Shown: positions 37,848 through 47,241 of the stretch, one piece after another
How positions within the stretch are numbered: position 1 is the stretch's first letter
Layout of the letters: each line of letters opens with the position of its first letter
Assembly (NCBI GenBank): GCA_003249015.1
Contig: QBLS01000014.1
Coordinates: forward strand, 50,823 to 114,822
From: Pseudanabaena sp.
GTDB lineage: Bacteria > Cyanobacteriota > Cyanobacteriia > Pseudanabaenales > Pseudanabaenaceae
Reading direction: 5' to 3'
Length of the DNA stretch: 64,000 nucleotides
Translations under genes and position numbers: made by a program
The notes under the pieces: model-generated
The model's database searches: none
Seen by the model: the letters and a program-made list of their open reading frames with translations, nothing else
Told to the model about the DNA's origin: nothing

Positions 37848-39299
37848 TTATTTATTCTCTTTGGTTGGCAAAAATTTGCGATCTAGGAGTTCTTCTAGAT
37901 CAGCAAATTCATCTATATCTTCCTCTTCTTCAGCATCGCTAATGTTGTTAAAGTCGCTTGACTTAGTAGGTTCAAATGTAATTTTGGGAGTGTTTCTATC
38001 TAATCTATTGATTTCTTCTATTTTTTCTAAAAATCTATCCAACAAAGTTTCAGGAATTTGACAACTCGGAGCAGTTTCGCTTATTGCCACTACTTCTAAT
38101 TCTTCGAGATCATCAGCATCAATTTCTGATTTTGGATAAATCTCTTGGCTTTCATCAGCTAATACTTCGACATCAAAGGGATTTGAAAAGCCTAAAATTA
38201 CCGTCTCAGATTCGGCGTAGTAAATACTTTCATTACTTTCATCATTTACAAGCCCTAAAATCTCAACTTTATTTTCTTCAGGAATAGCAGTGATCTTGGA
38301 GATCGCAGCTTCTTCAATTGTTTCAAGATTTAGAGAACCTAATTCTAAACTTTTTTCAGTAATCTCATGCTCATTATTTAATGATTCTGTAATTAGAATT
38401 TCTTCCACAGTATCAATAAGCTCTGGAATCATAACTTCTGTTTCATCATTTGCTGTAGATGTAATAGCAACTACTTCATAAACTTCTGTGTTTTGCAATT
38501 CCGAATTAATTTCAGCATTAACATTAACTATATTTTCTGTTAACTCCTCTATTTCAGATTGATCAAGACTGATCTGCGGAGTCTCTTTTGGTTCGTTTAG
38601 TTCTTGTGGCTGAGCGATATTAAGTTGATTTTCTTGCTCTTCTATATTTTCTAAAAACTGTAAAATCTGAGGCGATCGCTTACCAATTATCGTAAAGTTA
38701 CTTTTAACCTTTTCAACTGGTATGGGCTGTAAACTGATTAATTCTGTTTCTGCAGTAAACTGAATTCTTAAAGCGACAATTCCAGATTGCAATACAAAAT
38801 TGCTAGCTATCCAAAAAGCCTCAGTCCATAAAATCCCCAAAAGTCTCCATCCAGACGGGAACGGGGCGATCGCTTCTGCAAGGGGAGCAGCCCCATAAAT
38901 TTTCGAAAACAGGAAAAACATCATCCCTGCCATTGTCACTGCAATCAAACCCGTTGTATACCAACCATTGTGGCGTTGTTTGACTAGAGCTAATATTTTT
39001 AGCTCGCGCTCCTTGAGATACTCCTGAGGCTTTGCGAAAACCCATAGACTAAAGGGGTAGATTGGCTGTTGCCACTGTTGCCAAGCGGCTAAGGCGATCG
39101 CAGGAATTCCCAACAACAAGATCTCAAACCACGCAGGAAAAACAGGATCACCCACCGCTAACCCTGCCATGCTCTCCACTATCAGCCAAGGTATTGCAGC
39201 CATCAGTGCGATATTAGCCCACACAAAAAGGTTGCTCATAGGAGTTTTATGGTCACTAGGCTTAGTTCTATCAGATTTTGAGGTATTTTGTAGGTTCAT
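37848..39299 (-). CDS. Low-complexity-tail membrane protein
   Basis: This 483-residue protein has four to five helices in the first 210 residues (FVWANIALMAAIPWLIV, WFEILLLGIPAIALAAW, TTGLIAVTMAGMMFFLF, LWTEAFWIASNFVLQSGIVAL). A conserved Q-PIYPFSLWVFAKP-EYL loop is present. The last 270 residues are acidic and low complexity (Glu/Ser/Thr rich), ending in EEEEDIDEFADLEELLDRKF. This matches the cyanobacterial family named for such a tail. The function is unknown; the conserved C-terminal acidic end may bind a partner. Confidence 0.75.
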   Translation of the reverse strand: MNLQNTSKSDRTKPSDHKTPMSNLFVWANIALMAAIPWLIVESMAGLAVGDPVFPAWFEILLLGIPAIALAAWQQWQQPIYPFSLWVFAKPQEYLKERELKILALVKQRHNGWYTTGLIAVTMAGMMFFLFSKIYGAAPLAEAIAPFPSGWRLLGILWTEAFWIASNFVLQSGIVALRIQFTAETELISLQPIPVEKVKSNFTIIGKRSPQILQFLENIEEQENQLNIAQPQELNEPKETPQISLDQSEIEELTENIVNVNAEINSELQNTEVYEVVAITSTANDETEVMIPELIDTVEEILITESLNNEHEITEKSLELGSLNLETIEEAAISKITAIPEENKVEILGLVNDESNESIYYAESETVILGFSNPFDVEVLADESQEIYPKSEIDADDLEELEVVAISETAPSCQIPETLLDRFLEKIEEINRLDRNTPKITFEPTKSSDFNNISDAEEEEDIDEFADLEELLDRKFLPTKENK

Positions 39300-39366
39300 A
39301 GTCGTCGCTAAACAAAATTGCTAAATTAATGAAGTGCTTTGCAGAGCGAGGTACTTCATAACGACT

Positions 39367-40518
39367 TTATCCTAGCCCTGTGATCAGACGAGTCCAATAA
39401 CCATCGTATATCTGTAAAACTTCAGGCTCTAGCTTACTTATCCGCCCACTTCTCGCAACTATAGCTGCCGATGGTTCTAAAGCTGCGATCGCCTTAAGAT
39501 CATCAGGAATCATTGCCTTAGCTAATTTATTAGTTGTACCGAAGCTATTAGCATCACTAATTTTGGCGGCAATCTCAGGCTGCATGATGTAATTAATCCA
39601 TGCGTGCGCTCCCTCAATATTAGAGGCTCCCCTCGGTATCGCGACCGTATCTGTCCAGATCGAAGTGCCGCTATTTGGCAAGAAATATTTGATATTAGGA
39701 TCTTGTCTGGCTAGGCTGATCGCATCTCCAGAAAAAGCCATGCACATCATCAGATCGCCTGAAGCTAAGGGGTCACGCCATGCATCGGTCGTGAAATTAG
39801 CGATCGCGGGCATTAGTTCACGGAGTTTGAGAAAGGCTTGTTCAATTTTTTCTGGTTCTGTAGAGTTGTAGGAGCCTCCCGAAATATGTAAAGCCATCCC
39901 CATTACTTCACGAGGATCATTGACAAGGGTAATTCTTAACTGATCCTTATGATCCCACAGATAATTCCAGTCAGTCGGTTCTTCTCCTATTATTGACTCG
40001 ATCGCCTTCACGTTGTAAGCAATGCCTGTTGTGCCTAAGCTCACAGGCACACTAAAAACCGCATTAGGATCATGGGGTAAATTTAGAAATTCATTAGAAA
40101 TATTTTTGAGATTGGGCAGTAATTTTTTGTTTAATGGCTGTAATAGCTTGAGGTAACGCATCTGCGTCACCATGTAGTCACTGGGATAGATAACGCTATA
40201 TCCAGACCGTCCACCTGAGGCTTCTAGCTTAGCTAACATCACCTCATTTGAGTCATAGGCATCACCAACGACTTTTATTCCAGTCTCCTTGGTAAAGCCC
40301 TCGAAAACCTCAGTGTTGTCAACATAGGTTGCCCAACCATAAATATATAAAGTCCCCTTATCCTGAGTCACAGGGCGAACTATATCTTCCCCTTCGGATT
40401 CGTCAGAAGTTTGGTTTCCCTCCTCAAAAATACCGCAAGCTCCTAGCCCTGATGCACCTGCTAGAGCCGAGGTTGCAAGAGCCGCGTGTTTGAGAAATTT
40501 ACGCCGAGATATACTCAT
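39367..40518 (-). CDS. potD: Spermidine/putrescine ABC transporter substrate-binding lipoprotein
   Basis: This 383-residue extracytoplasmic solute-binding protein has a Tat-type signal (SRRKFLKHAALATSALAG) ending in a lipobox LGAC with Cys28, so it is exported folded and lipidated. The mature part has PotD hallmarks: LYIYGWATYVDNTEVFEGFTKETGI, VIYPSDYMV, GTTGIAYNV, FSGDAISLARQ and HAWINYIMQPEIAAKIS. It lies 85 nt downstream of potA in the same direction. The two permease genes are not here. Confidence 0.88.
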   Translation of the reverse strand: MSISRRKFLKHAALATSALAGASGLGACGIFEEGNQTSDESEGEDIVRPVTQDKGTLYIYGWATYVDNTEVFEGFTKETGIKVVGDAYDSNEVMLAKLEASGGRSGYSVIYPSDYMVTQMRYLKLLQPLNKKLLPNLKNISNEFLNLPHDPNAVFSVPVSLGTTGIAYNVKAIESIIGEEPTDWNYLWDHKDQLRITLVNDPREVMGMALHISGGSYNSTEPEKIEQAFLKLRELMPAIANFTTDAWRDPLASGDLMMCMAFSGDAISLARQDPNIKYFLPNSGTSIWTDTVAIPRGASNIEGAHAWINYIMQPEIAAKISDANSFGTTNKLAKAMIPDDLKAIAALEPSAAIVARSGRISKLEPEVLQIYDGYWTRLITGLG

Positions 40519-40603
40519 ATACTCTGTTTGACTTATGGTTTACAGACCTTAAGAGATTTTCAAAGGAATGGTGTAGCCAGCCTTGGGGAAAATCCTTGGG
40601 GTT

Positions 40604-41758
40604 TTAGGTCGCGATCGCGGTTTTAGGCAGAGCGACACAATCTTCGGGCATCCACGAAACATATACTTGACTATCAAAGGGTGGAGTTTTTTCGCCTTGG
40701 TGATTAGAGCGCACTAGCATGACTCTGACAGGTGGCACATTCTCGCTTGCGTGCAAGTCAACGACAAATTGCGAATGATCGCCTAAATACAACACATTGT
40801 TGAGAATACCGCGATAGGTATTGTAAGGCTGGTTGGGATATTCTGTAGAAAGCTTGATTTTTTCGGGTCGGACGCTAACCACGGCTTCAGGGATCGGTTT
40901 CCAATCTTTAGGTTTAGCTGCCACGACCGCCAATCCTGTTGAAGATCGCAATTCCACAAAGGCTCCGTCCTGCTCGATCACCCGACATTCAAACAAATTA
41001 GTTTCACCCACAAAGTCAGCTACAAATGCTGATGCAGGGCGATCGTATACTTCGGCAGGCGTGCCAATCTGTTCAATCCTTCCTTGATTCATGACGGCAA
41101 TTCTTGAAGAAATTGCCAAGGCTTCCCCTTGATCGTGAGTGACCATAATAAAGGAAATCCCCAACTCGTACTGCAAGTTCGATAGCTCTACCTGCATTTC
41201 CTTCCGCAATTTAAAATCTAGAGCGGCGAGGGGTTCATCGAGCAAAATTACTTTAGGGCGATTGACCAGAGCGCGAGCTAGAGCCACCCGTTGCTGCTGA
41301 CCACCCGAAATTTGATTGGGATAGCGATCGCTTAAATGGTCGAGGCGAACTTGCTTTAGAGCATCCTTGACTCTCTGCTGAATCTCGGACTTAGCCACAC
41401 CCTTTACCGATAGTCCAAAGGCAACATTGTCAAAAATACTCATATGTCCAAACAGCGCATAGCTTTGGAATACCGTATTTACAGGACGTTGATAGGCTGG
41501 GATGTAAGACATGAGATTACCTTGGATCAGTACCTCCCCCGCCGAAGGTTGCTCAAATCCCGCAACTAGTCTTAGTAAGGTGGTTTTGCCACAGCCCGAT
41601 GGCCCCAAAATACTAAACAATTCGCCTCGCTGCACTTGCAGATCAACGCCTTGAACAACCGTATTTGTTCCGAACATTTTGAATACTCGCCGCAACTCAA
41701 CGTCAGGAACTGTTCCTGTTGGGGACGCAAATTGTTTAGCAGTGATCGACTGTGCCAT
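40604..41758 (-). CDS. potA: Spermidine/putrescine ABC transporter ATP-binding protein
   Basis: This 384-residue ATPase drives the Pot transporter. The Walker A is GPSGCGKTT, the ABC signature is SGGQQQRVALARA, the Walker B is VILLDEPLAALD, and the switch His is VTHDQGEAL. A TOBE domain follows (VSVRPEKIKL and the NVLYLGDHSQFVV region). It is upstream of potD on the same strand. The preceding gene encodes an unrelated ABC-2-like permease. Confidence 0.9.
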   Translation of the reverse strand: MAQSITAKQFASPTGTVPDVELRRVFKMFGTNTVVQGVDLQVQRGELFSILGPSGCGKTTLLRLVAGFEQPSAGEVLIQGNLMSYIPAYQRPVNTVFQSYALFGHMSIFDNVAFGLSVKGVAKSEIQQRVKDALKQVRLDHLSDRYPNQISGGQQQRVALARALVNRPKVILLDEPLAALDFKLRKEMQVELSNLQYELGISFIMVTHDQGEALAISSRIAVMNQGRIEQIGTPAEVYDRPASAFVADFVGETNLFECRVIEQDGAFVELRSSTGLAVVAAKPKDWKPIPEAVVSVRPEKIKLSTEYPNQPYNTYRGILNNVLYLGDHSQFVVDLHASENVPPVRVMLVRSNHQGEKTPPFDSQVYVSWMPEDCVALPKTAIAT

Positions 41759-41803
41759 AGGGTGATGCTCAAACGTCTACTAATGTGTCACTAGGTTTTG
41801 TCA

Positions 41804-43420
41804 CTAAGTCTCTCGCATTTTAGCGCGTTGCAACTGATAAGTGAGTTGAAATGTTAAAGCAATTGCTACAAATACTTGACCGCATAATCCCAAAATAATA
41901 TCTGAAAAGTTGACTTCTGTATTTAATAACCAAGGAAACCCTAACAATAGCCAGCCAGCGTAACGAGTGGGGTCGATGGACAGTACAAAACTTAGCATAA
42001 GCGGTAGGAAAATTAACCCTGAGACCGAACCTGTAACCCATATCGAAGGGTTACGAGTTTTGAGGAATAAACCTAACTGAACAATCAGGGCAATCAAAAT
42101 TATGGAGAGCGAAAAGGAAATCACAATCAAAGTGGCGCGACCAATTGATTCCGCAGCAAACCTTGCATTAATCCAGATCAAAATCGGAGTCTGCGTAAAT
42201 AAAAGGTTAAGTAAAATCGCCATTGGCGCTGGGCTTTTGTCCGACCAAATCAAGTCACGGATAATATATCTCAGTCCATACTTACGCACATTTTGAGGCT
42301 TGTCGGCTGTAGATATCGCACCAAACCTTACCCAGTCCAACATAGCCTGTCTGGATGGCGTTAAAGATGCGATCGCTCCTAAAAATAAAACAACGTTAGC
42401 AATGGTGATCAACAGTAGCAAAATCAAGGGTATAGACGAATTACCAAAGCTCAACTGGCTATCCATTAAACTGGACTGCATACAAAATCCCAGCATTAAG
42501 AACTCTATGTATATTGTCATTACATAGCTTTGACCTTTACTCACCAAGGTAGCCGCAGGATTGTGAAAGCGTCTTTGGAGAATTCGCCAGATTGCTAAGG
42601 TCGCGATCGCCAAATTGCCGATTGCAAAAATATGAGCAGCCCAAATATTTGAAGTAACTGGCAGATACCACCATTCAGCATCAATGGCTACAAATTCTCC
42701 CCCCAAAAAAATGTTGCTGTAGGAACTCCATACGGTAAAAATATTCCACCACATAAAAGAAGGCGCAATCCACACAAAGCTGATGAAAGAAGCTACCAGT
42801 GCTTGCGCCGATACCTGACCGCCGAGTTTTACTTGCCAATTATTTAGTAAGGCGAGCAACATTGCCCCACTAAACAGTAAAAAAGCAGTACCAATTAGCA
42901 ATACATAAAAGCTAACTAAAAATGAAATAGGGACTCCGCCTGCGATCGCTGTGGTGAGATGGTAGGGGAATATTAAACCCAGTCCAATGTAGGCTAAAAG
43001 CGGGACACCAATAATTTTCCCCATGAGTATGTTGACACTGGCTCGGGGGCTGATACGAATAAAGTTGAGCGTGCCACGGTAGTCTTCAAGGGAGAGGTCA
43101 GTAATTAGACTATAGACTCCAGCTAAAAACAGGATAAATGGCATTGTCCAAGTAATAAACCGAAACTGCTCTAGCCACCAACTTGACCAAGATTCGGCGC
43201 AACCCAGACCGCGCAGCTCTATAAAGCAAGTATCACTGGGTATGCGTTGGCTGTAGAACAAAAGCATTAAAGTCTGAAATAGCAAGGATATACCGATCGC
43301 TACCATGAGATTGCGTAACCGTAGTTTTCCCCTAATTTCTCTAAGTAACTGCGGATTTCGATCACCGATCCGATCAAGCCAAGATCTTAAGGGAGAAGAA
43401 TTGGGAGGTAAGTTACTCAT
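41804..43420 (-). CDS. ABC-2-type permease-like membrane protein
   Basis: This 538-residue protein has about 12 membrane helices in two similar halves. The first 60 residues (NPQLLREIRGKLRLRNLMVAI) and the LSLEDYRGTLNFIRISPRASVNILMGKIIGVPLLAY region are typical of cyanobacterial ABC-2 export permeases, which couple to a separate ATPase. No such ATPase sits directly beside it; potA is Pot-type. It starts 46 nt from potA, so it could be in one message, but a functional link is doubtful. Confidence 0.7.
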   Translation of the reverse strand: MSNLPPNSSPLRSWLDRIGDRNPQLLREIRGKLRLRNLMVAIGISLLFQTLMLLFYSQRIPSDTCFIELRGLGCAESWSSWWLEQFRFITWTMPFILFLAGVYSLITDLSLEDYRGTLNFIRISPRASVNILMGKIIGVPLLAYIGLGLIFPYHLTTAIAGGVPISFLVSFYVLLIGTAFLLFSGAMLLALLNNWQVKLGGQVSAQALVASFISFVWIAPSFMWWNIFTVWSSYSNIFLGGEFVAIDAEWWYLPVTSNIWAAHIFAIGNLAIATLAIWRILQRRFHNPAATLVSKGQSYVMTIYIEFLMLGFCMQSSLMDSQLSFGNSSIPLILLLLITIANVVLFLGAIASLTPSRQAMLDWVRFGAISTADKPQNVRKYGLRYIIRDLIWSDKSPAPMAILLNLLFTQTPILIWINARFAAESIGRATLIVISFSLSIILIALIVQLGLFLKTRNPSIWVTGSVSGLIFLPLMLSFVLSIDPTRYAGWLLLGFPWLLNTEVNFSDIILGLCGQVFVAIALTFQLTYQLQRAKMRET

Positions 43421-43511
43421 GGTGATCTTTAAGTATTCCTAAAACAAATCAAAGTTAGACAGTCCCTAGTAAGTAGTGCAGCCTAATCATAGGCTTTCTT
43501 TTTTTGACTAC

Positions 43512-43626
43512 TATAGCTGTCGCCAGTCTTTTTAGGAAATAAAACAAGAAGCTAGTGGCGGCGCTTCGCGCCGCCACTAGCTTCTTGGGTTTTGATTTGT
43601 ACTAACGAACTCTTGCTTTGCTATAT
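43512..43626 (+). repeat. MITE-like unit, copy B
   Basis: Order: TATAGCTGTCGCCAGTC, TTTAGGAAATAAAAC, perfect 20-bp palindrome 43545-43587 (GGCGGCGC-ttc-GCGCCGCC), GGGTTTTGATTTGTACTAAC, GAACTCTTGCTTTGCTATAT. Copies A and D share the right half almost word for word. Confidence 0.8.
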
Positions 43627-43772
43627 CTGAGTTTTAATTAAGCGCAAAGTGCTGCAAGTACCTAGTTCAATAGTTTTTATGGTGGATACTGTTGCAGATT
43701 TAGATTTTATGGCTGATTGATAGGACGGCTTTAAAGTAGATTATGTAAAAGTAAATATTTCGTAGAGTCGTC

Positions 43773-44594
43773 ATGAAAAATGAAGTAGATCAGTCTGGTT
43801 CTAAGGAAAATTTAACCACTGATAATCAGCAGCCTGAATTACCAGCAAGTGATTCGCCAGAAATCTCAGTTGAAAATAGTGATGACTTTAGCTTAGATAT
43901 TTCTCAGGATAGGCATAAGCTAAGGTTTGGATTACTCGCAGCCTTAGTCAGTGGTAGCCTACTAATTTTTGGGCGATCGCTATTAGATAACAACATTGGC
44001 AAGCCGACACCATTTATTTTTCCCGATAAAATTGAGTTAGTCCAAACACAGCTAAAGGTTTCCCAGACAAAGCCCACAGAGCCAATTGTCGATAATAAGG
44101 AGTTTTTTGGAAAGCCAAGGTTCCTGACAGGTAGTCGCTATGAATATTTTGTTGATGAAATTCCTCTAACTATCGATTTACGATATGCCGTTGGCACAGA
44201 AGGAGAACTATATGTGTTAGTCAAAGAATTAACTGAAATAAAAATTGAGGAAGAGCAACTGCGCCTAAAGGCAGTTCGTAAAGATCCGACTGGCTATCAC
44301 GCGATCTTTGACTATCAAGATCGCCTCTACCTGACTGCCTGTGTCAATCCTAGAGGGATTTCGACAGTGACTAGAGAGCAGTTTGACGACAATGCCAGCA
44401 GTCAAATCCTTGATCGAGATGTGATCGTTGGCTGGTTGTTGGGGCAAAAAGATTTACGCGATCGCCGTTGTTTATTTACGATCATATCTACGCCGCTGCC
44501 ACCAAATAGCGATCGGCAGGAGCGTAGTGAAAAGTTAGAAAAACTTTGGATTGCGTGGTATGAATGGTGGAAACCGAGGTTTCCACAGCCTTAG
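43773..44594 (+). CDS. Cyanoexosortase A system-associated protein
   Basis: This 273-residue protein has a polar N terminus, one membrane helix (LRFGLLAALVSGSLLIFG, about 50-68) and an exported domain. The exported part fits the family found beside cyanobacterial exosortase A: GSRYEYFVDEIPLTIDLRYAVGTEGELYVLV, YLTACVNPRGISTVTREQF, WLLGQKDLRDRRCLFTIISTPL and the closing LWIAWYEWWKPRFP. The exosortase itself is not in this window. The next gene (HpsJ-like) is a known companion. Confidence 0.72.
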   Translation: MKNEVDQSGSKENLTTDNQQPELPASDSPEISVENSDDFSLDISQDRHKLRFGLLAALVSGSLLIFGRSLLDNNIGKPTPFIFPDKIELVQTQLKVSQTKPTEPIVDNKEFFGKPRFLTGSRYEYFVDEIPLTIDLRYAVGTEGELYVLVKELTEIKIEEEQLRLKAVRKDPTGYHAIFDYQDRLYLTACVNPRGISTVTREQFDDNASSQILDRDVIVGWLLGQKDLRDRRCLFTIISTPLPPNSDRQERSEKLEKLWIAWYEWWKPRFPQP

Positions 44595-44746
44595 TCATGA
44601 GTCTCAATACAGCATTTGTGCTTTAGTTTAAAACCAGAAAAATCACAAAAATAACGCCCAATAAGGGCTTCGCAGTTAGTAAATGGCATTACTATTTACT
44701 TGATTGATAACAAACCAACATAAATTTACAATTTCGGCACTAAAAA

Positions 44747-45550
44747 ATGAGTAATGCTAATTCAAATTCCACAGAAATAGTTACAGCAAACTTACTTCGT
44801 TTCGCAGGTTATGGATTACTCCTAATGTCGTTCTCCAATTTTGCAGAAGCACTTATTCCGCCTAGATTTGGTCAGGATGCCGCATGGGAGTTTGACACCT
44901 TGAGCAAGGTAGCAGGAACATCGCCTGTTCCCATAATTGCCCTAATCCTAATATTTTATGGTGAATCGACAGCTCGTTCTTCCTTCGGCAAGAATGTTCT
45001 TAAAATCTTGTCATGGTTTTCACTAGTCCTAGCTATTTTTTATGTGGTAATGACCCTAATTGGTGTCAGTGCTGCCATTCGCATCAATAATGACAATGAA
45101 ACTCAAGCTAGCTTTGTGTTGTCCGAGCAGTTAAAACAGCTAGATACAGCCAAAGAAAATCTCAAAAATACTAATGATGCCAATCTATTGAGAGCAACTG
45201 AATTTATTGAAAGGCGATCGCCCGATTTGAAATTAGACAAATCCAATCCAACTGTCTTAAGAGGTCAGCTAGAAGCCGAAATTAATAAAAATGAAGGTGA
45301 ATTCAAAAATAGAATAGCCGATGGCAAGTCTACTACATTCCGAAGGTTAATTAAACGCGCTGCTAAATCATACTTTGAAGCCCTAGTTTCAGCAGCGATT
45401 TTATTTGGTATTTGGAGTCAAACCAAATGGACTAGATCAAATGTCAAGCGCAAAAAGAAAAGCTCAAAAGTAGCTACAAGTTTGGGAGATGTCGCAAGCG
45501 CACCCACTCTCGAAGTTGAAACTGACGAATCAAACAATAAACAAGAATAA
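44747..45550 (+). CDS. HpsJ-like membrane protein
   Basis: This 267-residue protein shows the HpsJ-type pattern: a first helix (FAGYGLLLMSFSNFAEALIPPRFGQDAAWEFDTLSKVAGTSPVPIIALILIFYGE) with the conserved IPP...PxWEF and VPVP motifs, a second helix pair, a long coiled-coil middle (SEQLKQLDTAKENL...), and a final helix before a basic/acidic tail. HpsJ proteins act in polysaccharide export and hormogonium motility; some are tied to cyanoexosortase. It follows the exosortase-associated gene by 152 nt. Confidence 0.7.
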   Translation: MSNANSNSTEIVTANLLRFAGYGLLLMSFSNFAEALIPPRFGQDAAWEFDTLSKVAGTSPVPIIALILIFYGESTARSSFGKNVLKILSWFSLVLAIFYVVMTLIGVSAAIRINNDNETQASFVLSEQLKQLDTAKENLKNTNDANLLRATEFIERRSPDLKLDKSNPTVLRGQLEAEINKNEGEFKNRIADGKSTTFRRLIKRAAKSYFEALVSAAILFGIWSQTKWTRSNVKRKKKSSKVATSLGDVASAPTLEVETDESNNKQE

Positions 45551-45551
45551 T

Positions 45552-45622
45552 TTTGAAAGCGTTGCAAGGCAATGCTTTCAAATCACATAAAAGGGCGGCG
45601 CGATGCGCCGCCCTTTTATGTG
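45552..45622. repeat. Two palindromes: TTGC-aag-GCAA and GGCGGCGC-gat-GCGCCGCC
   Basis: The first (45552-45582, 14 bp, one mismatch) starts 2 nt after the HpsJ-like stop. The second (arms 45584-45601 and 45605-45622) is perfect over 18 bp. They separate convergent genes. Confidence 0.85.
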
Positions 45623-45624
45623 AA

Positions 45625-46815
45625 CTACAAAGATTTTCTGAGGGTCTCAACAAAAGGCTTAGTTAACCAATAAGAACCTAGTTTCCATTGATGCTGTAAT
45701 GTTGGCATTCTCAGTAAATAAGCAAATCGCCGCATTAAACTAGCAGGCAGACCATCAATACTGAATCTTCCCAAAATAGAAGCAGTAGCTCCATCAATAC
45801 CAAGACTGATAAACTCTCCCAATGGAATGTAACTAAAAGGAACTAGACTTTGCTGATTGAGGCTTGCCCAAATATTCCAAGCGCAGTACTGGGACTGCTG
45901 AAAAGCAACCTGAGCAGTTGCAGTTAAAATCTGCCCATTTGCATCGACACACCCCGCTGCATCGCCGATCGCAAATACATCACCATACCCTCTCAACTGC
46001 AATGTAGTCTCTGTAGAGATCGCCCCGCGCTGATCATGGGGAACTGGTAATTTTTGCAATAGTTTAGAAAAGCAAGTCCCAACTGTCCACAAAACCAGAT
46101 CCACGGGCAAAGTGTCGCGACCATTGCCATAGTCTAGGGTGATATCAACATCGGTAACTTGATCTACTTTGGTGTTTAGGTCTGTCCAAACTCCCCGCTT
46201 AGACAGAGCAAGCTCTGCCATATTTCGATTTTTTACAGTGGATGTACTGAGGATTTGACTATTGCGATCAACAAGACGCACCCTTCCTCTCTCTTTTAGG
46301 CGATCGGCAATCTTGCAAGCCAGTTCCACTCCGCTGCTGCCAGCACCCGCAATACAAACGCGAATTTTATCTTGAGTGGAGGCTTCCAATAGTTCCAATT
46401 TGCAATTTAAGCGATGGAAATGGTCGAGATTGCGGAAGGGAATAGCATATTCCGCAGCACCATCCACTAAATTAATCGGCGTTTCGCCACCAATCGCTAG
46501 TACTAGTCGATCAAATGACAAAATACTTGGCTGTCCTACATTAACCTCGATCTGATTTGCATCTAAGTTAATGTCTGTCACAGTACCTTTGACAAACTGA
46601 ATGTCAGTATTTTCAAGCAACTCCATAAAGGTCGGTGCTACTTCCCATTCCTTCATTTCTCCCGTAACAAGTTCATAAAGAAATGGAGTAAATAGAAAGT
46701 GATCATTTCTATCAATAAGGATAATTTCAGGTCTGACCGCCCAAGGTAGACGAGAGAGATTTAAGGCTGTATACAAACCGCCAAAACCACCACCAAGAAT
46801 ACAAATTCGTGTCAT
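45625..46815 (-). CDS. ndbB: Type II NAD(P)H dehydrogenase, NdbB/NDC1-like
   Basis: This 396-residue FAD flavoprotein starts at ATG 46815; TTG 46827 would add four residues. Two dinucleotide folds are seen: RICILGGGFGGLYTALNL and VCIAGAGSSGVELACKIADRL. VLWTVGT and TATAQVAFQQSQYCAWNIWA are typical of the NdbB/NDC1 branch, as is the closing RFAYLLRMPTLQHQWKLGSYW. The branch reduces demethylphylloquinone in the vitamin K1 pathway and oxidises NAD(P)H. Confidence 0.83.
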   Translation of the reverse strand: MTRICILGGGFGGLYTALNLSRLPWAVRPEIILIDRNDHFLFTPFLYELVTGEMKEWEVAPTFMELLENTDIQFVKGTVTDINLDANQIEVNVGQPSILSFDRLVLAIGGETPINLVDGAAEYAIPFRNLDHFHRLNCKLELLEASTQDKIRVCIAGAGSSGVELACKIADRLKERGRVRLVDRNSQILSTSTVKNRNMAELALSKRGVWTDLNTKVDQVTDVDITLDYGNGRDTLPVDLVLWTVGTCFSKLLQKLPVPHDQRGAISTETTLQLRGYGDVFAIGDAAGCVDANGQILTATAQVAFQQSQYCAWNIWASLNQQSLVPFSYIPLGEFISLGIDGATASILGRFSIDGLPASLMRRFAYLLRMPTLQHQWKLGSYWLTKPFVETLRKSL

Positions 46816-46896
46816 GAAAAAATCCAACTCACTTTTTTCTATCTTACTCCCTTCCCCCCTAAGAATTAGTACAGCCTATTGAGACTTTAAATCGTA

Positions 46897-46947
46897 CAGA
46901 GAAATTGTGGGAGGCAGCGCTCCGCGCTGCCTCCCACAATTTCTCTG
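46897..46947. repeat. Perfect 24-bp palindrome, CAGCGC-tcc-GCGCTG core
   Basis: The arms at 46897-46920 and 46924-46947 are perfect. The right side continues GGGTTTTGATTGAGCGCAAC and runs into MITE-like copy C. Confidence 0.88.
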
Positions 46948-46959
46948 GGTTTTGATTGA

Positions 46960-47060
46960 GCGCAACTCAAGTTTTGCTTAGGACATAAAACCCAAAAGAT
47001 GATTAGCGGCGCGAAGCGCCGCTAATCATCTTTTGGGTTTTGACTTGTCTTAGCTATCTC
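46960..47060 (+). repeat. MITE-like unit, copy C
   Basis: Order: GCGCAACTCAAGTTTTGC, TTAGGACATAAAACCC, perfect 26-bp palindrome (arms 46987-47012 and 47016-47041, GCGGCGC-gaa-GCGCCGC), GGGTTTTGACTTGTCTTAGC, TATCTCTTGCATTAC. Confidence 0.8.
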
Positions 47061-47241
47061 TTGCATTACTTTATTATAAAATTTATATACTTTATTTATG
47101 TGAATACACCTTAACGGATGAATTAGTAGTGAACGGGGCGTTAAGTTTAGGTTAATTCTAGGTTATCTATCTTTTCTTGTATTGCTACATAAGCTCCCGT
47201 TAATATTAATTATTAAAACATACTTATATATTGGGGATTGT

